From Bacillota bacterium (GTDB lineage Bacteria; Bacillota; Clostridia; Lachnospirales; Lachnospiraceae): DNA of 64,000 bases. The position numbers and the translations under genes were made by a program. Shown here in pieces: positions 35,631 through 44,895 of this stretch. Numbering within the stretch: position 1 is the first letter of the stretch; each line of letters begins with the position of its first letter. The stretch covers positions 14,067-78,066 of the forward strand of contig JAEWCQ010000042.1 of the NCBI GenBank assembly GCA_023390555.1. The letters run 5' to 3'. A model generated the notes under the pieces. It made no database searches and had not been told where the DNA came from. It was given only the letters and a program-made list of their open reading frames with translations.

Positions 35631-37529
35631 CTAGATTGTCAGTGCAATACTGCAGCCTTCAAAGGTGGCATCCTTTATGATCCTTACCTTATTACAATCA
35701 CCAATCGCATAGGTTTCCGGCGTAATATGATAAAACGCTTCCGCTTCTTCTTTGTTCGGCCGTACACCGGTAGCAACGATTACGGTTTCTGCCGGAATTA
35801 CTTTTTCTGTTCCATCTGGAATTTTTACCAGAACAGAATCCGCTGTGATCTCCTGACAGGCAGTGTTCAGATACGTTGTCAGCGTCTTCGCCTTATCCAT
35901 GTGCTGACGTAATGCGATTTTATAAAGCATGTTTCCCTGCGCCGCAATTGTATCATTCATCTCTACGATACTTACTGTCTTTTTTTCAAATTCTGCAAGT
36001 TCCAGTCCCAGCTCTGCACCGATGGTTCCTCCCCCCAGTACAACTACCTCCTTGCCGATCTTATCTCTGTTTTCAATCGCGTCATAGAATCCCATAACAT
36101 TTTTACTGTCAATTCCTTTTATCGGAGGGACAAACGGACTACCTCCGATTGCAACGATCAGTGCATCCGGTTTCATATCCTTTACCATTTGCGGAGTTGC
36201 CGTAACCCCAAGCTTCAACTCGATCTCTGTCTTTGCCAGCTGACATTCCAAATACTCCAGATAAGACTTAATGTCCTGTTTAAATTCTTCCTTCGCCACA
36301 TAATGAATGGCTCCTCCAACATAGTTGTTCTTTTCCAGAAGCGTTACCTGATGGCCCCTCTGGTATAGGGTCAATGCCGCACGAATTCCTGCCGGTCCTG
36401 CTCCAATCACGATCACGTGTTTCTTCTTCTCTGCTTTTGCAATTGTCTTTGGGTACCAGGCTTCATTATAGTACCTTGGATTTACAGAACATGCTACGTC
36501 TTTTCGATTGGTGGCAATATGATAGCATTGCACACATCGGATACATGGAACGATATCTTCGGCTCTTCCTTCCAGCGCTTTACGCGGCCATTGCGGGTCT
36601 GCAACAAGAGGTCTTCCAAGTGCAACCATATCTGCATATCCTTCCTCTATCAGCTTCTCCGCTTCTTCCGGCTTCATAATTGCGCCAACCACTGTCACCG
36701 GTATATGAACCTGTTCTTTTACCTTCCTGGCATAAATTGCATTTGGCATATGCTCTTCAAAGGTTGTGGTAATGGTATGCACATTTCCTTCATGATTGAT
36801 ATCAAGTCCACAGGAAATATGAACCGTATCAATTAAATGCTCCACTGCTTTTAAAAACTCCAGCGTATCTTTGAATTCCAGACCGCCTTCCACCCACTCA
36901 TGGGCTGACACCCGCATATCCACCGGAAAGCCCGGACCAACCGCTGCTCTCACATGCTCTAATATCATCTTCGGGAATTTCATCCGGTTTTCAATGCTTC
37001 CTCCATATTCATCCTCTCTTTTATTAAACAGCGGAGAGAGAAATTCATCCGGAAGCCATCCATGTCCAAAATGTAGGAAAATCAGATCAAATCCGCAGTC
37101 TTTTGCATCTGCAGCCGCTTTGGCATAGCACTCTGCCGTATGCGCCATCATCGCCGGTGTCATTTCCTTTACTTCAATTCCATCTTCTCTGACGAACCCG
37201 CTTGGTCCCATAGCATAATCATGTACTCTTGCATACTGACCTGCATGTCCCAGCTCGATCGAGGCTCTCGCTCCACCAGCCTGAACCATTCGAACCCGAT
37301 CTTTCATTTTCTCGATTTCGTATTTTGTAAAGGCATACCTGTCATCTGCGCTCATCCAGGAAGAACGCTCCGGCTCAACAAAAGTGGAGCTTGCGACTAC
37401 GATACCGGCGCCCCCGCAGGATTTTTCGTAAAAACTGTCTGCAATATTTTCCGTTGGTGCAGCTACGATGCGGTTTTTTATGATTAATGAATTAATTTTT
37501 ATTGGTGAAAATAAATGTGGGTACTTCAT
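35631..37529 (-). CDS. NADH:flavin oxidoreductase of the enoate/2,4-dienoyl-CoA reductase type
   Basis: A 632-residue flavoenzyme related to FadH, BaiCD/BaiH and clostridial enoate reductases. An FMN-binding OYE barrel (about 1-320, with LHFGHGWLPDEFLSPLFNKR) is followed by a [4Fe-4S] site, Cys329-x2-Cys332-x2-Cys335-x11-Cys347. A FAD/NAD(P) domain follows with two Rossmann motifs (VIGAGPAGIRAA, VVLGGGTIGAELG). Such enzymes reduce C=C bonds conjugated to carbonyls under anaerobic conditions. It is the last gene of the beta-glucoside PTS operon, so its substrate may be the aglycone set free by the phospho-beta-glucosidase. That link is inferred. Confidence 0.88.
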   Translation of the reverse strand: MKYPHLFSPIKINSLIIKNRIVAAPTENIADSFYEKSCGGAGIVVASSTFVEPERSSWMSADDRYAFTKYEIEKMKDRVRMVQAGGARASIELGHAGQYARVHDYAMGPSGFVREDGIEVKEMTPAMMAHTAECYAKAAADAKDCGFDLIFLHFGHGWLPDEFLSPLFNKREDEYGGSIENRMKFPKMILEHVRAAVGPGFPVDMRVSAHEWVEGGLEFKDTLEFLKAVEHLIDTVHISCGLDINHEGNVHTITTTFEEHMPNAIYARKVKEQVHIPVTVVGAIMKPEEAEKLIEEGYADMVALGRPLVADPQWPRKALEGRAEDIVPCIRCVQCYHIATNRKDVACSVNPRYYNEAWYPKTIAKAEKKKHVIVIGAGPAGIRAALTLYQRGHQVTLLEKNNYVGGAIHYVAKEEFKQDIKSYLEYLECQLAKTEIELKLGVTATPQMVKDMKPDALIVAIGGSPFVPPIKGIDSKNVMGFYDAIENRDKIGKEVVVLGGGTIGAELGLELAEFEKKTVSIVEMNDTIAAQGNMLYKIALRQHMDKAKTLTTYLNTACQEITADSVLVKIPDGTEKVIPAETVIVATGVRPNKEEAEAFYHITPETYAIGDCNKVRIIKDATFEGCSIALTI

Positions 37530-37616
37530 CTTTCCTCCTGTCCAGTAACTTATCTGTTTCTTTTTCTATCCTTCATATTTATGGAGGTATTGATACTTCC
37601 ACAAAATCTGTATGCT

Positions 37617-39026
37617 TTATCTCAAATCTTCCCCATTCGTCGCAATCACCTTTTGATACCAACGAAAGGAATCTTTTTTTCGTCTTTCCAATGTTCCATT
37701 TCCATCGTCATCTCTATCCACATAAATCAGCCCATACCGTTTTTTCATCTCTCCGGTTCCTGCTGACACAAGATCAATACATCCCCAAACGGTATAGCCC
37801 ATCAAATCTACACGATCCTCTTCCACTGCAAGCTTCATCTGCTCGATATGCTTTCTGATATATGCAATCCGATACGCATCATGAATGTTGCCATCCAGTG
37901 AAATTTCATCCACAGCACCCAACCCATTTTCTACAACAAATAACGGGATCTCATATCGACTGTAAAGCTGATTCAATGCAATCCTTAATCCAACCGGATC
38001 AATTGTCCAGCCCCAGTCAGAGGTCTCAAGATAGGGATTTTTGATGGCATTCATCATGTTACCCGGTGTCACATCTTTTCCCATCAATGCAGAAACCACA
38101 TTCGAATTATAGTAACTAAATCCGATAAAATCCACGGTACCCCGTTTCAGAGTGGCTTCATCTTCTTTTGTCATTACATACGGAATCTGTTTTCGTTCAA
38201 AATAGCCCTTTATTTTGTCAGAGAAGTGCCCTTTCACCTGAACATCCGGGAACATCAGATGCTTATCCATCGCCTCAAGTGCTTCCAATTGATCCTGTGG
38301 TCTGCATGTTTCTGCATAAATTGTTGGATACAGCATCATCATTCCGATCTGCATTTCCGGATGGATGCTATGTCCCAATTCAACCGCTCTGGCACTTGCC
38401 AGGAGCAAATTTTGCGCCGCAACATACATATCCCGTATCGCATCTTCTTCTAAGTCTACCCCAATGGACATTTTGGCACTTAGAAGTACAACATTAATCT
38501 CGTTAAACGTCATCCAATATTTCACTTTATCTTTGTATCGATTAAAAATAACTTCGCAATAATTCAAATAAAAATCTATCACTTTTCGATTCGTAAAGCT
38601 TCCATATTCTTTAACCAGATGATAGGGAACTTCATAGTGCGATATCGTAACAACGGGCTCTATTCCATATTTTCTGCATTCATCAAACAGGGCATCATAG
38701 AATTGCAATCCGGCTTCATTTGGCTCTGCTTCATCTCCCTTCGGAAAGATTCTTGTCCAATTGATACTCGTACGAAAACATTGAAACCCAAGCTCTGCAA
38801 ACAGCTTGACATCTTCTTTGTAGCGTTTATAAAATTCAATCCCCGTATGACTTGGATAATACTTGTCTGACACAATCCCATCTGTTAATTCTCTCTTTTT
38901 ATCACGCGTGCCGCTGGTCATGCAGTCTGCAATACTCAATCCTTTTCCATCCACATTGTATCCACCTTCACATTGATTTGCCGCTACTGCACCGCCCCAT
39001 AAAAATGAGTCCTTAAATGCTCCCAT
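37617..39026 (-). CDS. GH1 6-phospho-beta-glucosidase (beta-glucoside PTS operon)
   Basis: A family-1 phospho-beta-glucosidase of about 469 residues. The acid/base Glu lies in TFNEINVV, the nucleophile Glu in VVENGLGAVD, and the phosphate-binding signature is STGEMKKRYGLIYVD (its opening reads SAGTGEMKKRYG here). The start is set near 39026 (MGAFKDSF) by GAGAGGAGCAG; the longer frame adds an unrelated leader. It hydrolyses beta-glucoside-6-phosphates delivered by the EIIBC protein encoded just upstream. It is the second GH1 enzyme of the window and clearly different from the first. Confidence 0.92.
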   Translation of the reverse strand: MGAFKDSFLWGGAVAANQCEGGYNVDGKGLSIADCMTSGTRDKKRELTDGIVSDKYYPSHTGIEFYKRYKEDVKLFAELGFQCFRTSINWTRIFPKGDEAEPNEAGLQFYDALFDECRKYGIEPVVTISHYEVPYHLVKEYGSFTNRKVIDFYLNYCEVIFNRYKDKVKYWMTFNEINVVLLSAKMSIGVDLEEDAIRDMYVAAQNLLLASARAVELGHSIHPEMQIGMMMLYPTIYAETCRPQDQLEALEAMDKHLMFPDVQVKGHFSDKIKGYFERKQIPYVMTKEDEATLKRGTVDFIGFSYYNSNVVSALMGKDVTPGNMMNAIKNPYLETSDWGWTIDPVGLRIALNQLYSRYEIPLFVVENGLGAVDEISLDGNIHDAYRIAYIRKHIEQMKLAVEEDRVDLMGYTVWGCIDLVSAGTGEMKKRYGLIYVDRDDDGNGTLERRKKDSFRWYQKVIATNGEDLR

Positions 39027-39122
39027 CATCTGCTCCTCTCGCTTCATAGCTTTCATCCAATGATTCATAGTTCTTAGTATTTTCACCTTATAAAACTATT
39101 TTTTCGAATTACTGTAAAATAA

Positions 39123-39144
39123 GGGGGAGATTTATCACTCCCCC
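39123..39144 (-). promoter_or_regulatory. Intercistronic hairpin between EIIBC and GH1 genes
   Basis: GGGGGAG (39123-39129) pairs with CTCCCCC (39138-39144). Only a short T-rich tract follows on the minus strand. It may attenuate readthrough or stabilise the upstream mRNA. Confidence 0.45.
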
Positions 39145-39154
39145 ATCCTCATAT

Positions 39155-40525
39155 CTAATTGCTTCTCACTTTTCGTTTGTCCAAAATTACGGTTACAATA
39201 AACCCTACCGCAATGGAAACCAGGATTGCAATACAGTACCAGAGTATCTGCGGTATTGAAAGCCATGCTCCAAATGCAAGAATTCCAGAGAAAGCAAACT
39301 GTGTTGCAGCAACATCAAAGATACCACAAACCAAACCACCTGCTGCTCCACCAATAATAAGTGACAAAATGTATTTTTTGTTTTTCAAAACGACACCGTA
39401 AAGTCCCGGTTCCGTAATTCCCGATAGAATATTAACAAAGGCAGCAGAACCTGCAGTTGCTTTTAATTCCTTGTCTTTTGAGCAAATCAAAACCGCCAGA
39501 CATACACCGAATAATGCGTAATTACCCATACCACCAACAGCTAAACCGTATTCATAGCCCTGTGTCGCAAGGATTGACAACATAATAGGGGTAACTGCCC
39601 AGTGCAGACCCAGCATAATAACAATAATAAAGAACGCTCCAAAAACAACATCAGCCAATATTCTAAATTGAAACAGTGCATTATATGCAACTGTGATACC
39701 ATTGGCCATCAAGCCTCCAATAGGGCCAAATACCATAATTGTCAGCGGCACAAATAAACTCAGACAAATCAACGGTACCAGGATAAATTGTGTTACCTGC
39801 GGTAATTTTTTCTTAAGCCATCTTTCTACATGACTCATACAGAATACAGCCAGTAAAATTGGAATAAATGAAGATGCAAAGTTAAATGCAGTAATTTCAA
39901 TGTGAAACATTTTAATTTTTTCACCGGTGACCAGCAGGTTTGCAAGATTCGGATACATTAACGAAGCACCCAAAACCGCTGCAACATACTGATTACATTT
40001 GAAATGCTTTGCGGCCGTAAACGATAATAGAATCGGGAAAAAATAAATCAGCGAATAGGATATGGCATAAAATGCCTGATAGGTTACACTATCCGTACTC
40101 ATGATTCCGAATTTTGCAAGAAGAGCAATAATACCGCCCACAATACCTGCTGTTGCAAATATCGGTATATAAGGAGAAAACACCGATGACATCATTCTGG
40201 TAAAACGATCCATTACGCTTATTTTTTCATCTGTTTTTTCTTCCGCATCATCGTCCGGAACCTCGCCGGAGCCATCAACGCCCGTCATTTCAATCAGTTC
40301 AGCATACACCTGCGCTACTTCCGTGCCTATCAGAACCTGATAGGTCCCTGCTGCAACCCTTGTCCCCAAAACTCCCTCAATTTTCTCCAATGCCGATTTG
40401 TCAACCTTGCTGTTTGCTGACAGCGAAAACCTTAATCTCGTTGCACAATGAGTGACACTATTAATGTTTTCTTTTCCTCCAAGAGCCTCGACAATCCCAC
40501 TTACCATAGTCTTGTAGTCTTTCAT
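39155..40525 (-). CDS. PTS EIIBC, beta-glucoside family
   Basis: A 456-residue PTS transporter. The EIIB domain (about 1-85) has the phospho-Cys27 in VTHCATRLRFSL. The EIIC domain follows with ten or so helices and the substrate motif GITEPGLYG. The EIIA part found in BglF/BglP is missing and is supplied by the separate gene at 40591-41088. The start at 40525 follows GGAGGAAG. It imports and phosphorylates beta-glucosides for the downstream GH1 enzyme. Confidence 0.93.
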   Translation of the reverse strand: MKDYKTMVSGIVEALGGKENINSVTHCATRLRFSLSANSKVDKSALEKIEGVLGTRVAAGTYQVLIGTEVAQVYAELIEMTGVDGSGEVPDDDAEEKTDEKISVMDRFTRMMSSVFSPYIPIFATAGIVGGIIALLAKFGIMSTDSVTYQAFYAISYSLIYFFPILLSFTAAKHFKCNQYVAAVLGASLMYPNLANLLVTGEKIKMFHIEITAFNFASSFIPILLAVFCMSHVERWLKKKLPQVTQFILVPLICLSLFVPLTIMVFGPIGGLMANGITVAYNALFQFRILADVVFGAFFIIVIMLGLHWAVTPIMLSILATQGYEYGLAVGGMGNYALFGVCLAVLICSKDKELKATAGSAAFVNILSGITEPGLYGVVLKNKKYILSLIIGGAAGGLVCGIFDVAATQFAFSGILAFGAWLSIPQILWYCIAILVSIAVGFIVTVILDKRKVRSN

Positions 40526-40590
40526 AAGAAACTTCCTCCATACATAATTTATTACCACATCAATTTGATGGTAATTTCACATTTCACGCA

Positions 40591-41088
40591 TTAACCAATT
40601 TCAATCACTTTATCCATTTCATTCACCGAAATACCAACCTTCGGCTCTATCCTATTGTAGTCACTGGAGTTCGTTACAATAATCATGGTTACGGTATCAT
40701 AACCACTTTGCCTTATTTTTTCTCCATCAAATGTGACCATCCTCTGTCCGGCTCTGATTTTCTCTCCTGGATTCACAAATTTCTTAAAATATTCTCCGTT
40801 TAATTCAACCGTATCAATGCCAATGTGTACAAGTACCTCAAGACCTTCCTCTGTTGTAATTGCAATTGCATGGGATGACTTTGCCGCCACAGTAACCGTC
40901 CCTGAAACAGGAGCATAAAACGTATTATCTTCCGGTTTAATTGCCACTCCTTTTCCTAACATTTCCTGGGAGAACATATCATCATTGACCTCAGACAAAG
41001 GAATTACTGTTCCTTTAACCGGTGCATAAATGCAATTTTTTTCCGGTTCTATCTCAAATTCTTTCGATTTCTTTAAAAACTCAAACAT
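40591..41088 (-). CDS. PTS EIIA, glucose/beta-glucoside type
   Basis: A 165-residue EIIA of the Crr-like family. Conserved blocks are YAPVKGTVIPLSEV, MLGKGVAIKP, YAPVSGTV and the active-site His in LVHIGIDTVELNG. The start at 41088 has AAAGGAAG upstream and overlaps the antiterminator stop by eight bases. It phosphorylates the EIIBC protein and, by family precedent, may help set the phosphorylation state of the LicT-like regulator. Confidence 0.93.
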   Translation of the reverse strand: MFEFLKKSKEFEIEPEKNCIYAPVKGTVIPLSEVNDDMFSQEMLGKGVAIKPEDNTFYAPVSGTVTVAAKSSHAIAITTEEGLEVLVHIGIDTVELNGEYFKKFVNPGEKIRAGQRMVTFDGEKIRQSGYDTVTMIIVTNSSDYNRIEPKVGISVNEMDKVIEIG

Positions 41089-41950
41089 TTTTTTTCTTCC
41101 TTTCAATTTTTTTTCGCTTCCGTACGCGCGAAATGTTGACGATCATGTAGGAGAGTTCATCCTCATCCAACTCATATTGAAAATGATCTTTGATATGGTC
41201 AGCAACCTTTTTACTGCATGCCGCTTCTTCCGGATAGGACTCAAAAATAAACTGATTGAATACATCTGAACTTGTATGAGCGTGCTTATTGTTCACTACA
41301 TTATTTGCAATAAACTGAAGATGTGACACTAATCTACGGTAATTAATATCTTTATCATTAAATTGAATTGCAAAGTATTCTTCAATGATATGAATTGTTT
41401 CTTTTACTAAATTTGTAATTTCCATTGTAGTGTTCATCTCTGTGTTTGCCTCTGCATTCACCATATGGAATGCTATGAATCCGGCTTCATCCTCGCCAAG
41501 ATCAACATCAAGCTTTTTGCGAATTTGCATAATCGCATATTTGCCGATCTCGAACTCTTTTGGGTAAAAGCTTTTGATCTCATTCAGCATGGGATTTGCT
41601 ACTTGAATTCCCTTCGACCATCTGAAAATTGCATAATTCACATGGTCTGTTAACGTAACATACAGATTGGGATTCAGTTCTGTTTTTAATTTTTTCCTGG
41701 CAAAATCAATAATCTTATCGCATACCTGAAACTGATTATCCGGTATATTCTTTAATAATCCAGAGAGTTCATCAAGCGTTTTTCCATTTTTAAGGCGATA
41801 AATCTTTTCGATCTGACCAGTTGGAATCATATCTCCAATATTCTTTTTATAGCCAACACCTACACCTTTCACAATAACCTCTTCATCATCTTCCGCATCT
41901 TCATTTGCTGCGACGACATAGTTATTGTTTATTAATTTTGAAATAACCAT
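41081..41950 (-). CDS. LicT/BglG-type transcriptional antiterminator
   Basis: A 289-residue antiterminator with an N-terminal RNA-binding CAT domain (MVISKLINNNYVVAANEDAE, VIVKGVGVGYKKNIGD) and two PRD domains (PRD1 with LYVTLTDHVNYAIFR, PRD2 with LVSHLQFIANN and its His). The CAT domain has an acidic insertion (DAEDDEE), and Val stands where many homologues have Arg in KGxG. It binds a RAT hairpin in its own leader (42037-42066) to prevent termination. It is the first gene of the beta-glucoside operon and thus autoregulated. Confidence 0.93.
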   Translation of the reverse strand: MVISKLINNNYVVAANEDAEDDEEVIVKGVGVGYKKNIGDMIPTGQIEKIYRLKNGKTLDELSGLLKNIPDNQFQVCDKIIDFARKKLKTELNPNLYVTLTDHVNYAIFRWSKGIQVANPMLNEIKSFYPKEFEIGKYAIMQIRKKLDVDLGEDEAGFIAFHMVNAEANTEMNTTMEITNLVKETIHIIEEYFAIQFNDKDINYRRLVSHLQFIANNVVNNKHAHTSSDVFNQFIFESYPEEAACSKKVADHIKDHFQYELDEDELSYMIVNISRVRKRKKIERKKKNV

Positions 41951-41988
41951 TTGATAACCACCTTTCTTTAAAACTCGTAAAAAAGCAT

Positions 41989-42038
41989 AAAAAAAACCAA
42001 ATATAAAATATGCCTAATACGCATTATCTTATATTTGG
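41989..42038 (-). terminator. Leader terminator controlled by the RAT
   Basis: CCAAATATAA (minus strand, complement of 42029-42038) pairs with TTATATTTGG (complement of 41997-42006) and is followed by eight T residues. Its 5' arm overlaps the end of the RAT, so the two structures exclude each other. Confidence 0.92.
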
Positions 42039-42066
42039 TATTGCCTGATTTAACAGTTACAAGCCC
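42037..42066 (-). promoter_or_regulatory. RAT (ribonucleic antiterminator) element
   Basis: The 30-nt minus-strand element starts GGGCTTGTAACTG and ends CAGGCAATACC, closely matching the LicT/SacY RAT consensus. It lies between the promoter and the leader terminator. Confidence 0.9.
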
Positions 42067-42083
42067 TTAAATTGGATTATGTG

Positions 42084-42112
42084 AATATAATAGCATCCAA
42101 ATCCATAAAATG
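42084..42112 (-). promoter_or_regulatory. Promoter of the beta-glucoside PTS operon
   Basis: On the minus strand, TTGCAT, a 17-bp spacer and TATTAT lie just upstream of the RAT. The rest of the 42113-42419 gap is AT-rich and shows nothing further beyond the leader of the Ser/Thr-rich gene. Confidence 0.7.
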
Positions 42113-42419
42113 CAAAGGCCAAAATTAACAAAATGCAATCATTGTTTTTGTGCAATCCGCATAATTTTATCATTTTATCTGCTATCTCATTCTTTCATAA
42201 TAGCATGAATATTATTTACCTTCCTAAAATGTTCTATTCTTTTTCACCAAATGCAGATTTTTCCATAAATTTGGTTCCAGACATTCCTGTAAGATATCAT
42301 TTTCCATAAACAGGAAAAAATACACAGAATCATCACTTAAACAACAGATTCACATGTTAGATTGAAAGAAATGAACTTACAAACCAAATCATTAAAAAAC
42401 AGACAAAGGAGGAACATTC

Positions 42420-43043
42420 ATGATTGAGGGAATAAACGCGTCTTCACTGCAATTCACAAATACTTCCCAGATAAAAGTTGCCACAAATACGACTGCGGAC
42501 GCTACAAGCGATTCCACCACCGCAACTTCTACAAAGACCACCACAGATTCCAATGAAAATGTCAGCACGTCGATTCAGGGTGACACTGTGAGCATTTCAC
42601 AAAAGGCCCTGAAGACCTATGCTGCTTTTTCATCAAATTCCGTGACTAACGGCGGGACCGGCGTCTCAGAAGAAACCGCTACAGACACCACCGCTGCTGC
42701 TTTAGCCAGTGCTGCAAACGGGATAGGAATCACAGATTACACCACAGAAAAGAATGCGCAGCAGGCATCTGCCACTGCCGTTTCCGCTTCTTCCGGTACA
42801 TCCGCTTCCTCCGGAAGTTCATCCGGAACGTCCAGCAGTACCAGTACGCTCTCTTCCTATTCAGAATCGCAGCTGGAACAAATGCTGAATGATGGCGACA
42901 TCTCACAGGCAGACTATAATGCAGAATTAGCCAGAAGGCAGGCCGAAGAAGCTTCTGCTCAGAGTTCCGGTGATTCCCAGTCATTGAATGTAACTGATCC
43001 GGACAGCAGCCAGTCGGACCAGACAATCGATGAAACTGTATAG
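42420..43043 (+). CDS. Ser/Thr-rich low-complexity protein of unknown function
   Basis: A 207-residue protein without a signal peptide. Thr/Ser/Ala-rich stretches flank a short block, GDTVSISQKALKTYA (about residues 55-69). That block resembles the DxVxISxxA motif seen at the start of FlgM-like and other motility-linked small proteins. Near the C-terminus an ordered helix-turn-helix-like piece, LEQMLNDGDISQADYNAELA, is followed by an acidic tail. AAAGGAGGAA precedes the ATG and a terminator follows. It resembles in style, but not in detail, the Ser-rich protein at 1758-2270. The function is unknown. Confidence 0.6.
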   Translation: MIEGINASSLQFTNTSQIKVATNTTADATSDSTTATSTKTTTDSNENVSTSIQGDTVSISQKALKTYAAFSSNSVTNGGTGVSEETATDTTAAALASAANGIGITDYTTEKNAQQASATAVSASSGTSASSGSSSGTSSSTSTLSSYSESQLEQMLNDGDISQADYNAELARRQAEEASAQSSGDSQSLNVTDPDSSQSDQTIDETV

Positions 43044-43081
43044 AAAAAAGCGGATGCCATAATTGTGCATCTGCTTTTTTT
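43044..43081 (+). terminator. Terminator of the Ser/Thr-rich gene
   Basis: An AAAAAAGCGGATGC stem pairs with GCATCTGCTTTTTTT directly after the stop codon, with one bulged position. The tract ends in seven T residues. Confidence 0.88.
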
Positions 43082-43186
43082 CGCATACACCCTTTGGATC
43101 CCTGTAACACCTTTTTAATTTTGACCATTGCTTTCCGTTCTTAAGGAATGGTACAATTTAAAAAAAGAGACAGGGGTTATTAATTT

Positions 43187-43846
43187 ATGAAAAAAAAGTG
43201 TGTAATTTTATTTCTTGTATTAACAGTGTTTTTTAGCGGATGCGGCAATTCCTCAAAAGCCAATACGGTTTCCTCAAATTCAGAAACTATAGAAACTGAG
43301 CAATCGGCGACAGAAAGTGAAACAATTTTATTGTCTGAAACTGAATCTGAAAATACGGAAATACAAGAGCGAATAGGATCTCAAAATAGTCCTATCCCTT
43401 TCGGCGAAAGCTATACATATACTTTTGGAATTCCGTCCACAGCAGACATTGATAACCTTTTCTATGGTACTGCAACAATAAAAATTGACAGTGTCTCTGA
43501 CGATTACATCATTGTTAATGTCAATTATGATTCCTGTACTGGAAGCGTGCCATTATCAATTGGGCAATCTATCTATAACGGTTCTTATTTCGTCCCTGTT
43601 TCCGACAATTATCAGCAGATAGTCACCCCTGAAAGCTGCATTTATACCAGTTTAAGCACAAAAATGTATGATGCTCTCTACCCAGGTGGAAACAGCAACG
43701 TTTATATCGAACGACAATCAGCGAAATACTTAACGCTAAATTATAATGTTTATGAAAGTCATGATACCATAAATCAACCTGATTTTATTTCAAATGAAGG
43801 TGACGAACAACTTAACTCCTACACAACATGGTTTTTCTTGGAATAA
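43187..43846 (+). CDS. Putative lipoprotein, unknown
   Basis: A 219-residue exported protein. The lipobox FFSGC gives a lipidated Cys at residue 19. After a Ser/Glu-rich linker (to about residue 65) comes a predicted beta-rich domain of about 150 residues (PIPFGESYTYTFGIPSTADI; IKIDSVSDDYIIVNVNYDS). I do not recognise the family. It is convergent with the BceS-like gene. Confidence 0.65.
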   Translation: MKKKCVILFLVLTVFFSGCGNSSKANTVSSNSETIETEQSATESETILLSETESENTEIQERIGSQNSPIPFGESYTYTFGIPSTADIDNLFYGTATIKIDSVSDDYIIVNVNYDSCTGSVPLSIGQSIYNGSYFVPVSDNYQQIVTPESCIYTSLSTKMYDALYPGGNSNVYIERQSAKYLTLNYNVYESHDTINQPDFISNEGDEQLNSYTTWFFLE

Positions 43847-43899
43847 AATGCCTAAAATTTGAGCAGTGCGCAAACTCATGATACCTGTCTGTTCCGCTC

Positions 43900-44895
43900 C
43901 TATTCCTGCTGCCGTTCTTCCATAGCCAGATATATGTATACACGGGTTCCCTTCCCAACTTCCGATTCAATCATAATATTATGGGAAAGCTTCTTTAAGA
44001 TCCTGCTGCACAGATACAGTCCGATTCCGGTGGAACGCTTGTCTGTGTGACCATTATAGCCCGTATAGCCTCTTTCGCAGACACGCGGCAGATCTTCGGC
44101 ACGAATGCCGATTCCGGTATCTTCAATCACAAGAACACTGTCTTCATCCGGTTTCATGTAGATAGACACACTTCCGCCTGAGGTGTATTTGACAGCATTG
44201 GATAAGATCTGTTCCACAACAAATTCGAGCCACTTTTCATCCGTCAGAACTGTTGCATGCAAGGGTTCAAAATTCAGGCTGATTTTCCTACGGACGAAGA
44301 GCTTTGCATACTTTCGAACTGCCTCTTTTACAATCTCGTCGAGTTCGTAGTGCTTAATCAGGAAATCAGTCGTATCCGAATCCAGACGCAGATATTGCAG
44401 TGCCATTTCCACATACTGTTCAATCCGGAACAGTTCATCCGACAACTCTCTGTTGTGTGGCGTATCTTCCGCCTGTAACAGCAGACGCATGGCAGCAATC
44501 GGCGTCTTAATCTGATGTACCCACATTGTGTAATACTCCGTCATGTCGGTCTTCTTGCTCTCAGATACATTGATCTCCCTAACCTTATCCTCATGCACCA
44601 GGTGAATCAATTCCTGATAGTCTGCCTCCAGCTGATCCTGCGGAACTTCCAAAGTATCCAGTGATATCCGGATGACTGACTGTAACTTGACGAGACTTCT
44701 GTGCTTTTGGACGTAACGGATAAAATCGACTCCGCCGATTGCCAGCAGGAAAAAAATACAAAGCATTGCACCATATAACCATTCGCCAAACGGCACATCA
44801 TTTAGAGAAATAATAACAATCATGATCGCAAGGCATAACACATCTGCAGCGATCCATCTTACATTTTTTTTTAACCAATAGCCCAATAATCTCAT
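43900..44895 (-). CDS. BceS-like intramembrane-sensing histidine kinase
   Basis: A 331-residue kinase with two N-terminal helices (about 13-31 and 38-58), almost no extracytoplasmic loop and no sensor domain, the mark of the BceS group. The phospho-acceptor His127 lies in MWVHQIKTPIAAMRL. The N box is EQILSNAVKYTSGG, with G boxes IEDTGIGI and STGIGLYLC. Members sense antimicrobial peptides through a BceAB transporter. Its start overlaps the response-regulator stop by four bases. No ABC genes adjoin it; the nearest BceAB-like pair is at 23359-26125. Confidence 0.9.
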   Translation of the reverse strand: MRLLGYWLKKNVRWIAADVLCLAIMIVIISLNDVPFGEWLYGAMLCIFFLLAIGGVDFIRYVQKHRSLVKLQSVIRISLDTLEVPQDQLEADYQELIHLVHEDKVREINVSESKKTDMTEYYTMWVHQIKTPIAAMRLLLQAEDTPHNRELSDELFRIEQYVEMALQYLRLDSDTTDFLIKHYELDEIVKEAVRKYAKLFVRRKISLNFEPLHATVLTDEKWLEFVVEQILSNAVKYTSGGSVSIYMKPDEDSVLVIEDTGIGIRAEDLPRVCERGYTGYNGHTDKRSTGIGLYLCSRILKKLSHNIMIESEVGKGTRVYIYLAMEERQQE

